Shown here: positions 51,331 to 58,428 of the stretch, piece after piece
Numbering within the stretch: the stretch's first letter is position 1
Layout: each line of letters opens with the position of its first letter
Origin: an uncultured Eubacteriales bacterium
Lineage (GTDB): Bacteria > Bacillota > Clostridia > Christensenellales > UBA1242
Reading direction: 5' to 3'
DNA length: 64,000 nucleotides
Assembly: GCA_948695535.1 (NCBI GenBank)
Contig: CAPRTS010000001.1
Span: 62,001-126,000 of the forward strand
Translations under genes and position numbers: made by a program
The notes under the pieces: generated by a model
Told to the model about the DNA's origin: nothing
Database searches by the model: none
What the model saw: only the letters and a program-made list of their open reading frames with translations

Positions 51331-52962
51331 TTACATTTTTTTTACGGTATCAATGGCCAAAGTGTGCAACCCGTAAGTTAAAGCAGTTTGGGTTAGTGCG
51401 GCAATTGACAAATATAATTCCTTTTTGGCGGGGTCGGTGATGGTACTGATGTTTTCTGTTGCGTAGAACACAGCAAAACTGTTGGCTAGATTGTATAAAG
51501 CATCAGCAATGGGGTGAAGTGACAGACTGTGTAAGGTCACAGTGTAAGCTTCGGTTAGATGTAGAATTTTTACCAGAATATCGCGAATGGTGGGGTTTAA
51601 GTATTGCGGTAGGTTCGCAAAATTGATTTTACAGGCACCAACCTTATTAAAAATTGAAGTGATGCGTACTACCGTGTAAAGCAAGTACGGTCCCGTTTTA
51701 CCTTCAAAAGCGGTGCATTTTTGTAAATCAAACACGTAATCTTTGTTAACGTTGTTAATTAAGTCGGCAAATTTTATGGCCGATAAACCAACGGCAAATT
51801 CAGTTGTGGCGGCACTGACCGTTGTTAAAATATCTTCCAGTTTAATTGTACCCCCGTCCCGCGTTTTAAACGGTTTGCCGTCCGTGCCGTTAATCGTGCC
51901 GTAGGGTACGTGCGTCAATTGGGTGGTGGGGGGAACTAAATTGCCCAAGCGTGCGGTGCGGAAAACTTGTTCAAAGTGTAGGCTTTGGCGCGCGTCTGCG
52001 ACATAAATAAATTGATCGGGGTGATATTCTTGGTGGCGAGTATACAAGGCTGCCACGTCAGTAGTGGCGTACAAATAACCACCATTCTGTTTTTGTAAAA
52101 TAATTGGGGGCATGGGCTTTTGGTCGGTCGGCTGGGCAACGTTAACGATTAACGCACCTTGTGAAGTTTGTAAAACCCCCGCTTGTTTAAGTTTGGTTAA
52201 GACTGTTGGGATATTTTTTTGGTAGGAACTTTCGCCATCATAAAGGTCAAAAGTACAATTTAAGCGCTCGTAATTTTTACGAATTTGGGTAACCGATAAT
52301 TGGCGCAACTTTTGCCAAGTAGTGTAGTATGGTTCCGTATAGTTTTGTAACTGGGCGGTAATAGCAGCAGCACGATCGTAGAAAGCGGGGTCAGTGTTTT
52401 TACGTTTGGTTGCCGCGGGGTACAGTTCACCAAGCATGGGCAAAGTGACTTGCTCGGCAACTAGGTTGGCGTCTTGCATGGCGGCCATTACTAAACCCAT
52501 TTGTAAACCCCAATCGCCAAGGTAGGCACCCGCAATAGTGTGGTGCCCGAAGGCTTGGTAGACACGTTTTAACGCTTCGCCAATGATTGGCGAACGTAAA
52601 TGCCCGATGTGTAATTCTTTGGCGATGTTGGCCCCACCGTAATCGAAAAAAACGGTTTGTGGCTTAACAGTGGGCAAGGGTAACTTTTGTTGGTCGGTAA
52701 CGAATTGCGCGGTTTTAATCAGCCAGTCGTCGCTGACCATAAAGTTTAAAAACCCGTTAACGGCGGTTACCGTGGCACTGTTGGCGTATTGGTCTTGCCA
52801 ACGGTTGGCCAGGTCATTGGCGATAGTGACAGGGTTAGCGTGGCGTTGCTTAGCCAAACTAAACGCGATATTACATTGAAAGTCCGCTTTGTCACTGACC
52901 GACAGGGTAGCGGTTGGTTCAAGCGTTTGCAGTTGTTGTTCCAAAGTCTGTTTAACGTTCAT
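51331..52962 (-). CDS. argS: Arginyl-tRNA synthetase
   Basis: It charges tRNA-Arg. The 543-residue protein is near the family length (550-580). It has an N-terminal Arg_tRNA_synt_N domain (1-75), the class I signature VFFDYGGANIAKELHIGHLRSPIIG with HIGH near residue 118, YLGDWGLQMG near 145, and a C-terminal DALR anticodon-binding domain (KGKTGPYLLYTVVR-like region near 415 to the end). ATG 52962 lies 6 nt from TATAAT. Convergent with the PrsA-like gene, only 1 nt apart. Confidence 0.97.
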   Translation of the reverse strand: MNVKQTLEQQLQTLEPTATLSVSDKADFQCNIAFSLAKQRHANPVTIANDLANRWQDQYANSATVTAVNGFLNFMVSDDWLIKTAQFVTDQQKLPLPTVKPQTVFFDYGGANIAKELHIGHLRSPIIGEALKRVYQAFGHHTIAGAYLGDWGLQMGLVMAAMQDANLVAEQVTLPMLGELYPAATKRKNTDPAFYDRAAAITAQLQNYTEPYYTTWQKLRQLSVTQIRKNYERLNCTFDLYDGESSYQKNIPTVLTKLKQAGVLQTSQGALIVNVAQPTDQKPMPPIILQKQNGGYLYATTDVAALYTRHQEYHPDQFIYVADARQSLHFEQVFRTARLGNLVPPTTQLTHVPYGTINGTDGKPFKTRDGGTIKLEDILTTVSAATTEFAVGLSAIKFADLINNVNKDYVFDLQKCTAFEGKTGPYLLYTVVRITSIFNKVGACKINFANLPQYLNPTIRDILVKILHLTEAYTVTLHSLSLHPIADALYNLANSFAVFYATENISTITDPAKKELYLSIAALTQTALTYGLHTLAIDTVKKM

Positions 52963-52974
52963 TGCTTTATTATA
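52963..52974 (-). promoter_or_regulatory. argS -10 element, leaderless layout
   Basis: TATAAT (52974-52969) 6 nt before ATG 52962. No good -35 is visible. Confidence 0.6.
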
Positions 52975-53020
52975 AAGCCTATCCCGGAAAAATAAAAGTT
53001 AATTGTCGTGACAATTTTAA

Positions 53021-53056
53021 TTGACGGTCGCGATTAGTCGTCATTATAATTAAGTA
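53021..53056 (+). promoter_or_regulatory. glf promoter, leaderless layout
   Basis: TTGACG (53021-53026), 18-bp spacer, TATAAT (53045-53050), 6 nt to ATG 53057. Confidence 0.78.
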
Positions 53057-54181
53057 ATGACGGCAGAACATTATGATTATTTAATCGTGGGCAGTGGTTT
53101 GTTCGGGGCGGTTTGTGCTTACGAATTAGGCAAGAAAGGTAAGACTTGTCTAGTAATTGATAAACGCAGTCATATTGGTGGTAATTTGTATACCGAATGT
53201 TTGGCGGCGATTCACGTACACCATTACGGCGCCCATATCTTTCACACTAATAACCTTAAAATCTGGAATTATATCAATAAGTTTGGCGAGTTTAATAATT
53301 ACATTAACGCGCCGGTGGCTCGTTTCCACGACGAGTTGTATAACCTGCCGTTCAACATGAACACTTTCACTAAGTTGTGGTCCGACGTAATTACGCCGGC
53401 TGACGCGGCCGCCCGGATCGCCAGTGAACGCGAAGCCGCCGAGATTGACAATCCGCAAAACTTGCAAGAACAAGCCATCAGCATGGTGGGAACGACGATT
53501 TTTGAAAAATTGGTCAAAGGTTATACTGAGAAGCAGTGGGGGCGCCCGTGTAGCGAATTACCCGCGTTTATTATTAAACGCTTGCCGGTGCGTTACACCT
53601 TCGATAATAACTATTTTAATGACCGCTACCAAGGAATCCCGATTAACGGTTATACCAACATTATTGAAAAAATGTTGGCCAAGGCCGAAGTGCAATTAAA
53701 CTGCGATTTCTTTAAGCAACGGGAAAAATTAACCGCGCTGGCTGACCAAATAATTTACACGGGACCGATTGACCAGTTCTATGATTATCGCTTTGGTACT
53801 TTGGCGTACCGCAGTTTGCGCTTTGAAACGGAAATTTTGAACCAACCTAATTTCCAAGGTAACGCCGTTATCAATTATACGGCTAACGATGTGCCTTATA
53901 CCCGCATTATCGAGCACAAACACTTTGTCGGTACCGGACAACCGCAAACCGTGATTACACGCGAATACCCGTTGGCATGGGCGAAAGGTCGCGAGCCGTA
54001 TTATCCCATTAACGACCAAGCCAACAACGCGTTATACGAACGTTATCGCGAATTGGCCGACGCCGAAATTAACGTGCACTTCGGTGGTCGTTTGGCACAG
54101 TACCAATATTTGAACATGGACAAAGTTATCGAGGCAGCCTTGGAATTAACCGCATCGTTGTTGAAAAAGACTAAGGCTTAA
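53057..54181 (+). CDS. glf: UDP-galactopyranose mutase
   Basis: It turns UDP-galactopyranose into UDP-galactofuranose for surface polysaccharide. The 374-residue protein has the family length. It starts with the FAD loop YLIVGSGLFGAVCAYELG, then SHIGGNLYTE near residue 39 and HHYGAHIFHTNN near 55, KLVKGYTEKQWG near 153 and TREYPLAWAKGREPYYPIND near 300. The gene stands next to no other Gal furanose gene but two glycosyltransferases lie within 26 kb. Confidence 0.96.
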   Translation: MTAEHYDYLIVGSGLFGAVCAYELGKKGKTCLVIDKRSHIGGNLYTECLAAIHVHHYGAHIFHTNNLKIWNYINKFGEFNNYINAPVARFHDELYNLPFNMNTFTKLWSDVITPADAAARIASEREAAEIDNPQNLQEQAISMVGTTIFEKLVKGYTEKQWGRPCSELPAFIIKRLPVRYTFDNNYFNDRYQGIPINGYTNIIEKMLAKAEVQLNCDFFKQREKLTALADQIIYTGPIDQFYDYRFGTLAYRSLRFETEILNQPNFQGNAVINYTANDVPYTRIIEHKHFVGTGQPQTVITREYPLAWAKGREPYYPINDQANNALYERYRELADAEINVHFGGRLAQYQYLNMDKVIEAALELTASLLKKTKA

Positions 54182-54768
54182 TCGACATCGGTAGTTAAAA
54201 CGAAACAATATTTGGCGTTACTGAGTTTTAGGTCGGTGTAAAGCAAAGTTAGTTCGCTGTTAAGGGCTTCCGTGCTTTTACACGTTAACTTTACCGAATC
54301 GTCAGCAGTAATACTCCAATCGTAATTCAAGGTCATTTTGTGATTCGCAATGGTGCAGGTTTTACCGTCCGTAGCAAAAGTTAAATAGCGGTCTTTCTTA
54401 GCGTCGTACCAGATGGTTCCGCGTAAATTTTCGATAGTTAAGGTAAAACTCGGTTCGGTGACCGGTGGCTCGGGATCAATCGGGGTGGTCGGTTCCGGAT
54501 CGGTAGTTGGTGGTTCGGTAGTTGCACCGCCGGTAGTTTCGCTATCGGTATCTTTATCGTTATTGCCGTTGTTATCTGAATCGACTTTATCAGGCTTGTC
54601 GTTAATGCCCGGATTGGCTTCGGCATCGTGCGTATGGTCGTGAATCGGTGTAGTCTCTTGGGTGGGAACCGCATTAGTCGGGGTGACCAGTGGTAAAATA
54701 ATCAGCAACCCTACGGCGGCAATTACACAAACGGCAACCGACGTTACCCAAGCCCAAATCTTCTTCAT
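54178..54768 (-). CDS. Membrane-anchored or secreted acidic-linker protein
   Basis: Function unknown; 196 residues from ATG 54768, where GGGGA lies upstream. The N-terminus MKKIWAWVTSVAVCVIAAVGLLIILPL is a membrane anchor or uncleaved signal. Residues 35-110 are a low-complexity linker rich in D, N, T, P and E, including TEPPTTDPEPTTPIDPEPP. The C-terminal ~90 residues form a compact globular part (LTIENLRGTIWYDAKKDRYL near residue 113) which might be a small beta-barrel. It is outside the cell, joined by a flexible spacer. The gene is convergent with glf and overlaps its stop by 4 nt. Confidence 0.75.
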   Translation of the reverse strand: MKKIWAWVTSVAVCVIAAVGLLIILPLVTPTNAVPTQETTPIHDHTHDAEANPGINDKPDKVDSDNNGNNDKDTDSETTGGATTEPPTTDPEPTTPIDPEPPVTEPSFTLTIENLRGTIWYDAKKDRYLTFATDGKTCTIANHKMTLNYDWSITADDSVKLTCKSTEALNSELTLLYTDLKLSNAKYCFVLTTDVD

Positions 54769-54894
54769 TTGTTTCCCCATAAAAATACAGTTAGTCTTAC
54801 ATACCAGTGGCTTACCGTCAAGCGATTTTTGTCGAATTTTGTAAGATGGTAGCCCTGGCACTCGGTCACGTGGTTGGGTATAACGAGATTTGGC

Positions 54895-54923
54895 TTGTGT
54901 TTTTGTGGGCGGTGTGTTATAGT
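54895..54923 (+). promoter_or_regulatory. tRNA-Pro promoter
   Basis: TTGTGT (54895-54900), 17-bp spacer, TATAGT (54918-54923). It lies 8 nt before the truncated 5' tRNA copy and 73 nt before the intact tRNA. Confidence 0.6.
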
Positions 54924-54931
54924 ACTGTTAC

Positions 54932-54950
54932 CAACGGGGTGTAGCGAATC
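54932..54950 (+). repeat. Truncated duplicate of the tRNA-Pro 5' end
   Basis: CAACGGGGTGTAGCGAATC, identical to 54994-55012 (3 nt of flank plus the first 16 of the tRNA). Confidence 0.9.
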
Positions 54951-54970
54951 TGTCACCGACGTGCCAGATA
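54948..54970. repeat. Dispersed hairpin element, copy 2
   Basis: ATCTGTCAC and GTGCCAGAT around CGAC. Apart from the loop and flank it matches the inverse complement of the element after gap (29016-29042). Confidence 0.7.
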
Positions 54971-54996
54971 CGTAATTGCCCAACGATAATGGTCAA

Positions 54997-55071
54997 CGGG
55001 GTGTAGCGAATCGGTATCGCGCTTGTTTCGGGTGCAAGAGGCAGTGGGTTCAATTCCCGCCACCCCGACCA
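54997..55071 (+). tRNA. tRNA-Pro (anticodon CGG)
   Basis: Acceptor CGGGGTG/CACCCCG, discriminator A and encoded CCA. Anticodon stem CTTGT/GCAAG with loop TTCGGGT gives anticodon CGG, reading CCG. T-arm GTGGG TTCAATT CCCGC. Its 5' half is duplicated 62 nt upstream. Confidence 0.93.
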
Positions 55072-55079
55072 AACGGCAA

Positions 55080-55106
55080 ATAAGGGCACGTCTTGTGCCC
55101 TTTTTG
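55080..55106 (+). terminator. Terminator after tRNA-Pro
   Basis: AAGGGCAC and GTGCCCTT around 5 nt, followed by TTT. Confidence 0.85.
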
Positions 55107-55315
55107 CGTGTCGCGGCGGCGGTCACGTACGTTTAGTACGCTCCCTTGCCTTGCACTGAAAAGAACCCAATCTGCACCCTTCTTTGCCGTTTGGTGAATT
55201 ATGGAAAAACGTGCATTGGCGGTCGTGGGTGCATTTCCCGCCGAACCGATAGCGAGCGTGGCGAACGAGATATCCGGCGCGAACGCGACAGACCAAAAAA
55301 TTAAAATTCCTACTT
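55107..55315. other. Non-coding stretch after tRNA-Pro
   Basis: No gene is supported. ACCAAACGGCAAA at 55068-55080 and TTTGCCGTTTGGT near 55183-55195 form a 13-bp inverted pair about 100 bp apart, and a small GTAC-TTTA-GTAC hairpin lies near 55130. GC-rich and possibly decayed coding sequence. Confidence 0.4.
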
Positions 55316-55549
55316 TTATTCCTTCGTGCGTTCCGGCTTCGCGTGCTTACCCAAACGGCAGGTGGTTAGTCTCGGTGGCGTCAGGCTGGCTGCTATTTTT
55401 TTGAATTCGGGGCTGTCGTAAATGGCTTGGGTGGTTTTTATCGCGTTGGCTAGCAACGCGTTCGGGTTGGGGTTCTTACCCATTACGTCAATATGGAGAA
55501 TACCTAAGTCGGTGGCTTGTTTGACTAATACCGGGTCGAGTTCGTCCAT
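55316..55549 (-). CDS. Unknown 77-residue protein divergent from sufC
   Basis: Not recognised. The start is set at ATG 55549 (MDELDPVLVKQATDLGILHI) because a promoter in the leaderless layout ends 7 nt before it: TTGGCA, 17 bp, TATCTT. The frame could extend to TTG 55585, but that would include the promoter. The middle (NALLANAIKTTQAIYDSPEFKK) looks helical; the tail is basic. A small real gene is likely but unproven. Confidence 0.5.
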   Translation of the reverse strand: MDELDPVLVKQATDLGILHIDVMGKNPNPNALLANAIKTTQAIYDSPEFKKIAASLTPPRLTTCRLGKHAKPERTKE

Positions 55550-55585
55550 TGCCGGTAAGATAACATACTTTGTTTGCTTTGCCAA
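55550..55585 (-). promoter_or_regulatory. Promoter of the 77-residue gene
   Basis: TTGGCA (55585-55580), 17-bp spacer, TATCTT (55562-55557), 7 nt to ATG. Its -35 shares bases with the sufC -35 on the other strand. Confidence 0.5.
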
Positions 55586-55613
55586 GTGGGCGGTGGTTGC
55601 GGTATAATACCTT
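55579..55613 (+). promoter_or_regulatory. sufC promoter, leaderless layout
   Basis: TTGCCA (55579-55584), 18-bp spacer, TATAAT (55603-55608), 5 nt to ATG 55614. Confidence 0.75.
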
Positions 55614-56336
55614 ATGTTGCAGTTGCAAGATATTGTTTACAGCGTTCCCGACGGTAAAGGTCGCAAGACCATTCTTAACGGCGTTAATTTGACTTTTAAC
55701 GACGGCGAACGCGTGGTCATTACCGGGCACAACGGCTCGGGCAAAACTACCTTGGCCAAAATTATTATGGGCATCATTAAGCCCGACCAAGGTCGTATAA
55801 TACTTAATGGTGAAGACATTACTAAATTGGACATTACGGCACGTGCCAAAAAAGGTTTAGCGTTTGCTTTTCAACAACCGGTACGCTTTAAGGGGTTGAC
55901 CGTTGGTGATTTAATGCAAGTTGCCCACGGGCGGTTTGCTTTGCGGGCAGAGTTATGCGAATACTTGTCAAAAGTTGGCTTGTGTGCGGCGGATTATTTA
56001 GACCGTGAATTGTCGAATGAGTTATCCGGTGGCGAATTGAAACGCATTGAAATTGCCATGGCGTTACTGCGTGATGCGGCGGTGACTATTTTTGACGAAC
56101 CCGAGGCGGGTATTGATTTGTGGAGTTTTGAGAACTTAATTGATGCCTTTGACACCTTGAAAAGCGATAAGCGGGTGACCATTATTATTTCACACCAAGA
56201 ACGGGTCATGCAAAGTGCCGATCGTTTGGTGGTGATGAACGCGGGGCAGGTCGAACAAACGGGGGCACCGGCAATAGTCTTAAAGAGTATTCGTCCTGAC
56301 GCCCCGTGCGCGAAGTTACAAAGGAGCAAACAATGA
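55614..56336 (+). CDS. sufC: Fe-S cluster assembly ATPase SufC
   Basis: SufC is the ABC-type ATPase of the Suf scaffold for iron-sulfur cluster assembly. The 240-residue protein has Walker A GHNGSGKTT near residue 39, Q-loop FAFQQPVRFKGLTV near 86, signature LSGGELKR near 141, Walker B VTIFDEPEAGID near 160 and H-loop SHQ near 198. The FDEPEAGID wording is a SufC mark. Its TGA stop overlaps the start of sufB (ATGA). Confidence 0.95.
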   Translation: MLQLQDIVYSVPDGKGRKTILNGVNLTFNDGERVVITGHNGSGKTTLAKIIMGIIKPDQGRIILNGEDITKLDITARAKKGLAFAFQQPVRFKGLTVGDLMQVAHGRFALRAELCEYLSKVGLCAADYLDRELSNELSGGELKRIEIAMALLRDAAVTIFDEPEAGIDLWSFENLIDAFDTLKSDKRVTIIISHQERVMQSADRLVVMNAGQVEQTGAPAIVLKSIRPDAPCAKLQRSKQ

Positions 56337-57262
56337 GTTTAGAATTTAGTGCTTTGGAACACCAATTATTGGCGCAAGTGGCTGACTTGGAAAGTGACCC
56401 CAGCGGGGCGTATAATTTCCGGATTAATGGGCAACCGTACGCCCATATGTCAACCGCTAATGTTAAAATTACACCGAAGAAAGGGAAGTCAGGAATTGAC
56501 GTAAGGGTTAAGCCGAACACTAAGGGTGAAAGCGTCCATATTCCGGTACTGATAACCGACAGTGGTCGCCAAGAATTGGTTTACAATGACTTTTATATTG
56601 GTAAAGGTGCGGACGTGACCATTGTGGCGGGTTGCGGTATCGATAATTGCGGTGGCGAAGATTCACAACACGACGGCGTGCATACTTTCCATTTGGGGCA
56701 AGGCAGTCACGTTAAGTACGTCGAAAAGCACTTGGGTACTGGTGCCGGTACTGGTGGACGTATTTTGAACCCGGTGACTAAGATTGAACAAGATGCGGAC
56801 AGTGCTTTCGATTTAGAGACGGTACAGTTGGGGGGCGTAACCCGCGCGGTGCGCACCACGACCGCTAAGTTAGCAGCGGGTGCAAAGTTGCACATTACCG
56901 AACGGATTTTAACCAGTGATCGACAAACGGCACGCACTCAGTTCGACGTGGTCTTGGCCGGTAAAGACAGTGCGGTAGAAGTGGTTAGCCGTGCCGTAGC
57001 CCGTAAGCGTAGTACCCAAGAATTTATCTCTAATGTCCGTGGTACAACCCAATGTTACGGAAGGGTGGAATGTGATGGTATCATGTTAGATAAGGCGGTG
57101 ATTCGTTCGACGCCGCAAATTAGTGCCGAAAATGTGGATGCGACTTTGACGCACGAAGCTACAATCGGCAAGATTGCGGGCGAGCAGTTGATTAAGTTAC
57201 AAACTTTGGGACTGACGGCGGAAGATGCCGAAAACATGATTATTCAAGGTTTTTTGGCTTAA
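56333..57262 (+). CDS. sufB: SufB/SufD-type Fe-S scaffold (short)
   Basis: SufB/D binds SufC and forms the site of cluster assembly. The 309-residue protein starts at ATG 56333 with AAGGAG 7 nt before it. The C-terminal half has the clear family part: FDVVLAGKDSAVEVVSRAVA near residue 203, FISNVRGTTQCYGRVECDGI near 230, and THEATIGKIAGEQLIKL near 278. SufB is usually 460-480 residues and SufD about 430, so the N-terminal part is reduced. Only sufC and this gene are present, with no sufD, sufS or sufU adjacent; this resembles the reduced SufBC-type systems reported in archaea and some anaerobes. Confidence 0.9.
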   Translation: MSLEFSALEHQLLAQVADLESDPSGAYNFRINGQPYAHMSTANVKITPKKGKSGIDVRVKPNTKGESVHIPVLITDSGRQELVYNDFYIGKGADVTIVAGCGIDNCGGEDSQHDGVHTFHLGQGSHVKYVEKHLGTGAGTGGRILNPVTKIEQDADSAFDLETVQLGGVTRAVRTTTAKLAAGAKLHITERILTSDRQTARTQFDVVLAGKDSAVEVVSRAVARKRSTQEFISNVRGTTQCYGRVECDGIMLDKAVIRSTPQISAENVDATLTHEATIGKIAGEQLIKLQTLGLTAEDAENMIIQGFLA

Positions 57263-57268
57263 AAGTAT

Positions 57269-57302
57269 TTGGCGTAGAAAGTGGAGCATAGTATAATTTA
57301 GT
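57269..57302 (+). promoter_or_regulatory. Promoter of the 57303 gene, leaderless layout
   Basis: TTGGCG (57269-57274), 17-bp spacer, TATAAT (57292-57297), 5 nt to ATG 57303. Confidence 0.75.
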
Positions 57303-57911
57303 ATGACAAAAATTGATAACCAAGTTACCGCGGAAATGCAAGCCGCAACGGAACAACCATTATTTTCGGTAACCGTACCTTATAATCACCCCGTGCTGGC
57401 CAAAACACGTAAAACGGCGCACATTACGACGGGCATATTGTGTATTGTAGGAGCCTTGTTAGTGGGGGCCGTCGCCTTGGGGGCGTTGCTAAGTGACGAC
57501 AGTGGTAATATGACTATCTTGGCCATCATTATGGCGGCCATTGGGGTGTTTATGTTGGGTGGCGCGGTTTATAACTTTATGCACTTAAAACCCAGTGACC
57601 GTGATAACAGTAAAGATGTCCAGTTGCAATTCATGGCGGAAGGTATGCATGTCGTGCGTAACGACCAAGTCACGGGGAAAAATAAATCTTTGGAAAATTG
57701 TTTGTACCGTCCGTACGCTAATAAACAATACGTGGCCAAAATTTACGATTATGAAAACCGCTTGGAAATTAAAATTCGTACCGGCTCTTATAATGGTGCC
57801 CCGCAGTATAGTTTGCAAGTGATGCCTAAGGACGTCTTAGACGCGACACAAGCCAGTGCCTTGCTAAGTTTCTTACAAGAAAAACTGGGTAAACATTACG
57901 TTCGTAAATAA
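57303..57911 (+). CDS. Unknown membrane protein with two segments
   Basis: Not recognised. The 202-residue product has an N-terminal hydrophilic part, two membrane segments at about 41-63 and 71-91, and a C-terminal cytoplasmic-looking domain with KDVQLQFMAEGMHVVRNDQV and YDYENRLEIKIRTGS. The layout (two closely spaced helices followed by a beta-rich PH-like segment) resembles small bacterial membrane proteins of the YcxB-like type, but I cannot confirm it. Confidence 0.75.
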   Translation: MTKIDNQVTAEMQAATEQPLFSVTVPYNHPVLAKTRKTAHITTGILCIVGALLVGAVALGALLSDDSGNMTILAIIMAAIGVFMLGGAVYNFMHLKPSDRDNSKDVQLQFMAEGMHVVRNDQVTGKNKSLENCLYRPYANKQYVAKIYDYENRLEIKIRTGSYNGAPQYSLQVMPKDVLDATQASALLSFLQEKLGKHYVRK

Positions 57912-58002
57912 GCCAAAGCAACACTTGACGCGTTTTGTGTTGTTCCGCACGCAATTAAACTGCCGTATCTTGTAGTAGTTTCATTAAAAGGATGGAACAA
58001 TA

Positions 58003-58350
58003 ATGAACACGGATAAAATTTATGCAGAGGCAATTGCGAACGAGTACTCGGTCAAAGACACAACCAAAGTCGTACAGTTACGTAAACTGGATCGTAAGGT
58101 CAAATTAGCACCCACGATTTTTGCCTACACTTGGGGCATTATCGCGACGTTAATTTTGGGTGTCGGCATGTGCTTCGCCAGGGAAGTACTGATGACCGGC
58201 TGGGTTGCCATGACGGTCGGTTGCGTGGTGGGGGTAATCGGTATCGTGGTCTGTGCTTCCATTATTGGTTTAGGGTTGTACATGGCGGTGCGTGGTGTTC
58301 GCCAATTGCGGCGATTGGCCAATGCCGTGACAAGAAACGACAAAAAATGA
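58003..58350 (+). CDS. Small two-segment membrane protein
   Basis: Not recognised. The 115-residue product has a charged N-terminus, two hydrophobic stretches at about residues 38-58 and 66-92, and a basic end (RQLRRLANAVTRNDKK). AAAAGGATGG lies 7-8 nt before ATG 58003, so it has a normal leader. It stands alone, between two genes with leaderless promoters. No family call. Confidence 0.7.
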   Translation: MNTDKIYAEAIANEYSVKDTTKVVQLRKLDRKVKLAPTIFAYTWGIIATLILGVGMCFAREVLMTGWVAMTVGCVVGVIGIVVCASIIGLGLYMAVRGVRQLRRLANAVTRNDKK

Positions 58351-58392
58351 CTAGAACCGACGAAAATAGTCAATTTTTTTGTGCATAATGTC

Positions 58393-58428
58393 TTGCGCGG
58401 TGGTGTCAAAAGTGTTATGCTGTTGGTT
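58393..58428 (+). promoter_or_regulatory. Promoter of the 58429 gene, leaderless layout
   Basis: TTGCGC (58393-58398), 17-bp spacer, TATGCT (58416-58421), 7 nt to ATG 58429. Fixes the start over the longer frame at 58381. Confidence 0.65.

Noticed and set aside
54932..54950. Second tRNA-Pro gene
   Set aside because: Only the first 16 nt of the tRNA are repeated; no anticodon arm or T-arm follows before the hairpin.
55201..55404. Plus-strand frame of 67 codons after tRNA-Pro
   Set aside because: It has no ribosome site, no promoter in the local style, and overlaps the minus-strand 77-residue frame that has both. Composition looks non-coding.
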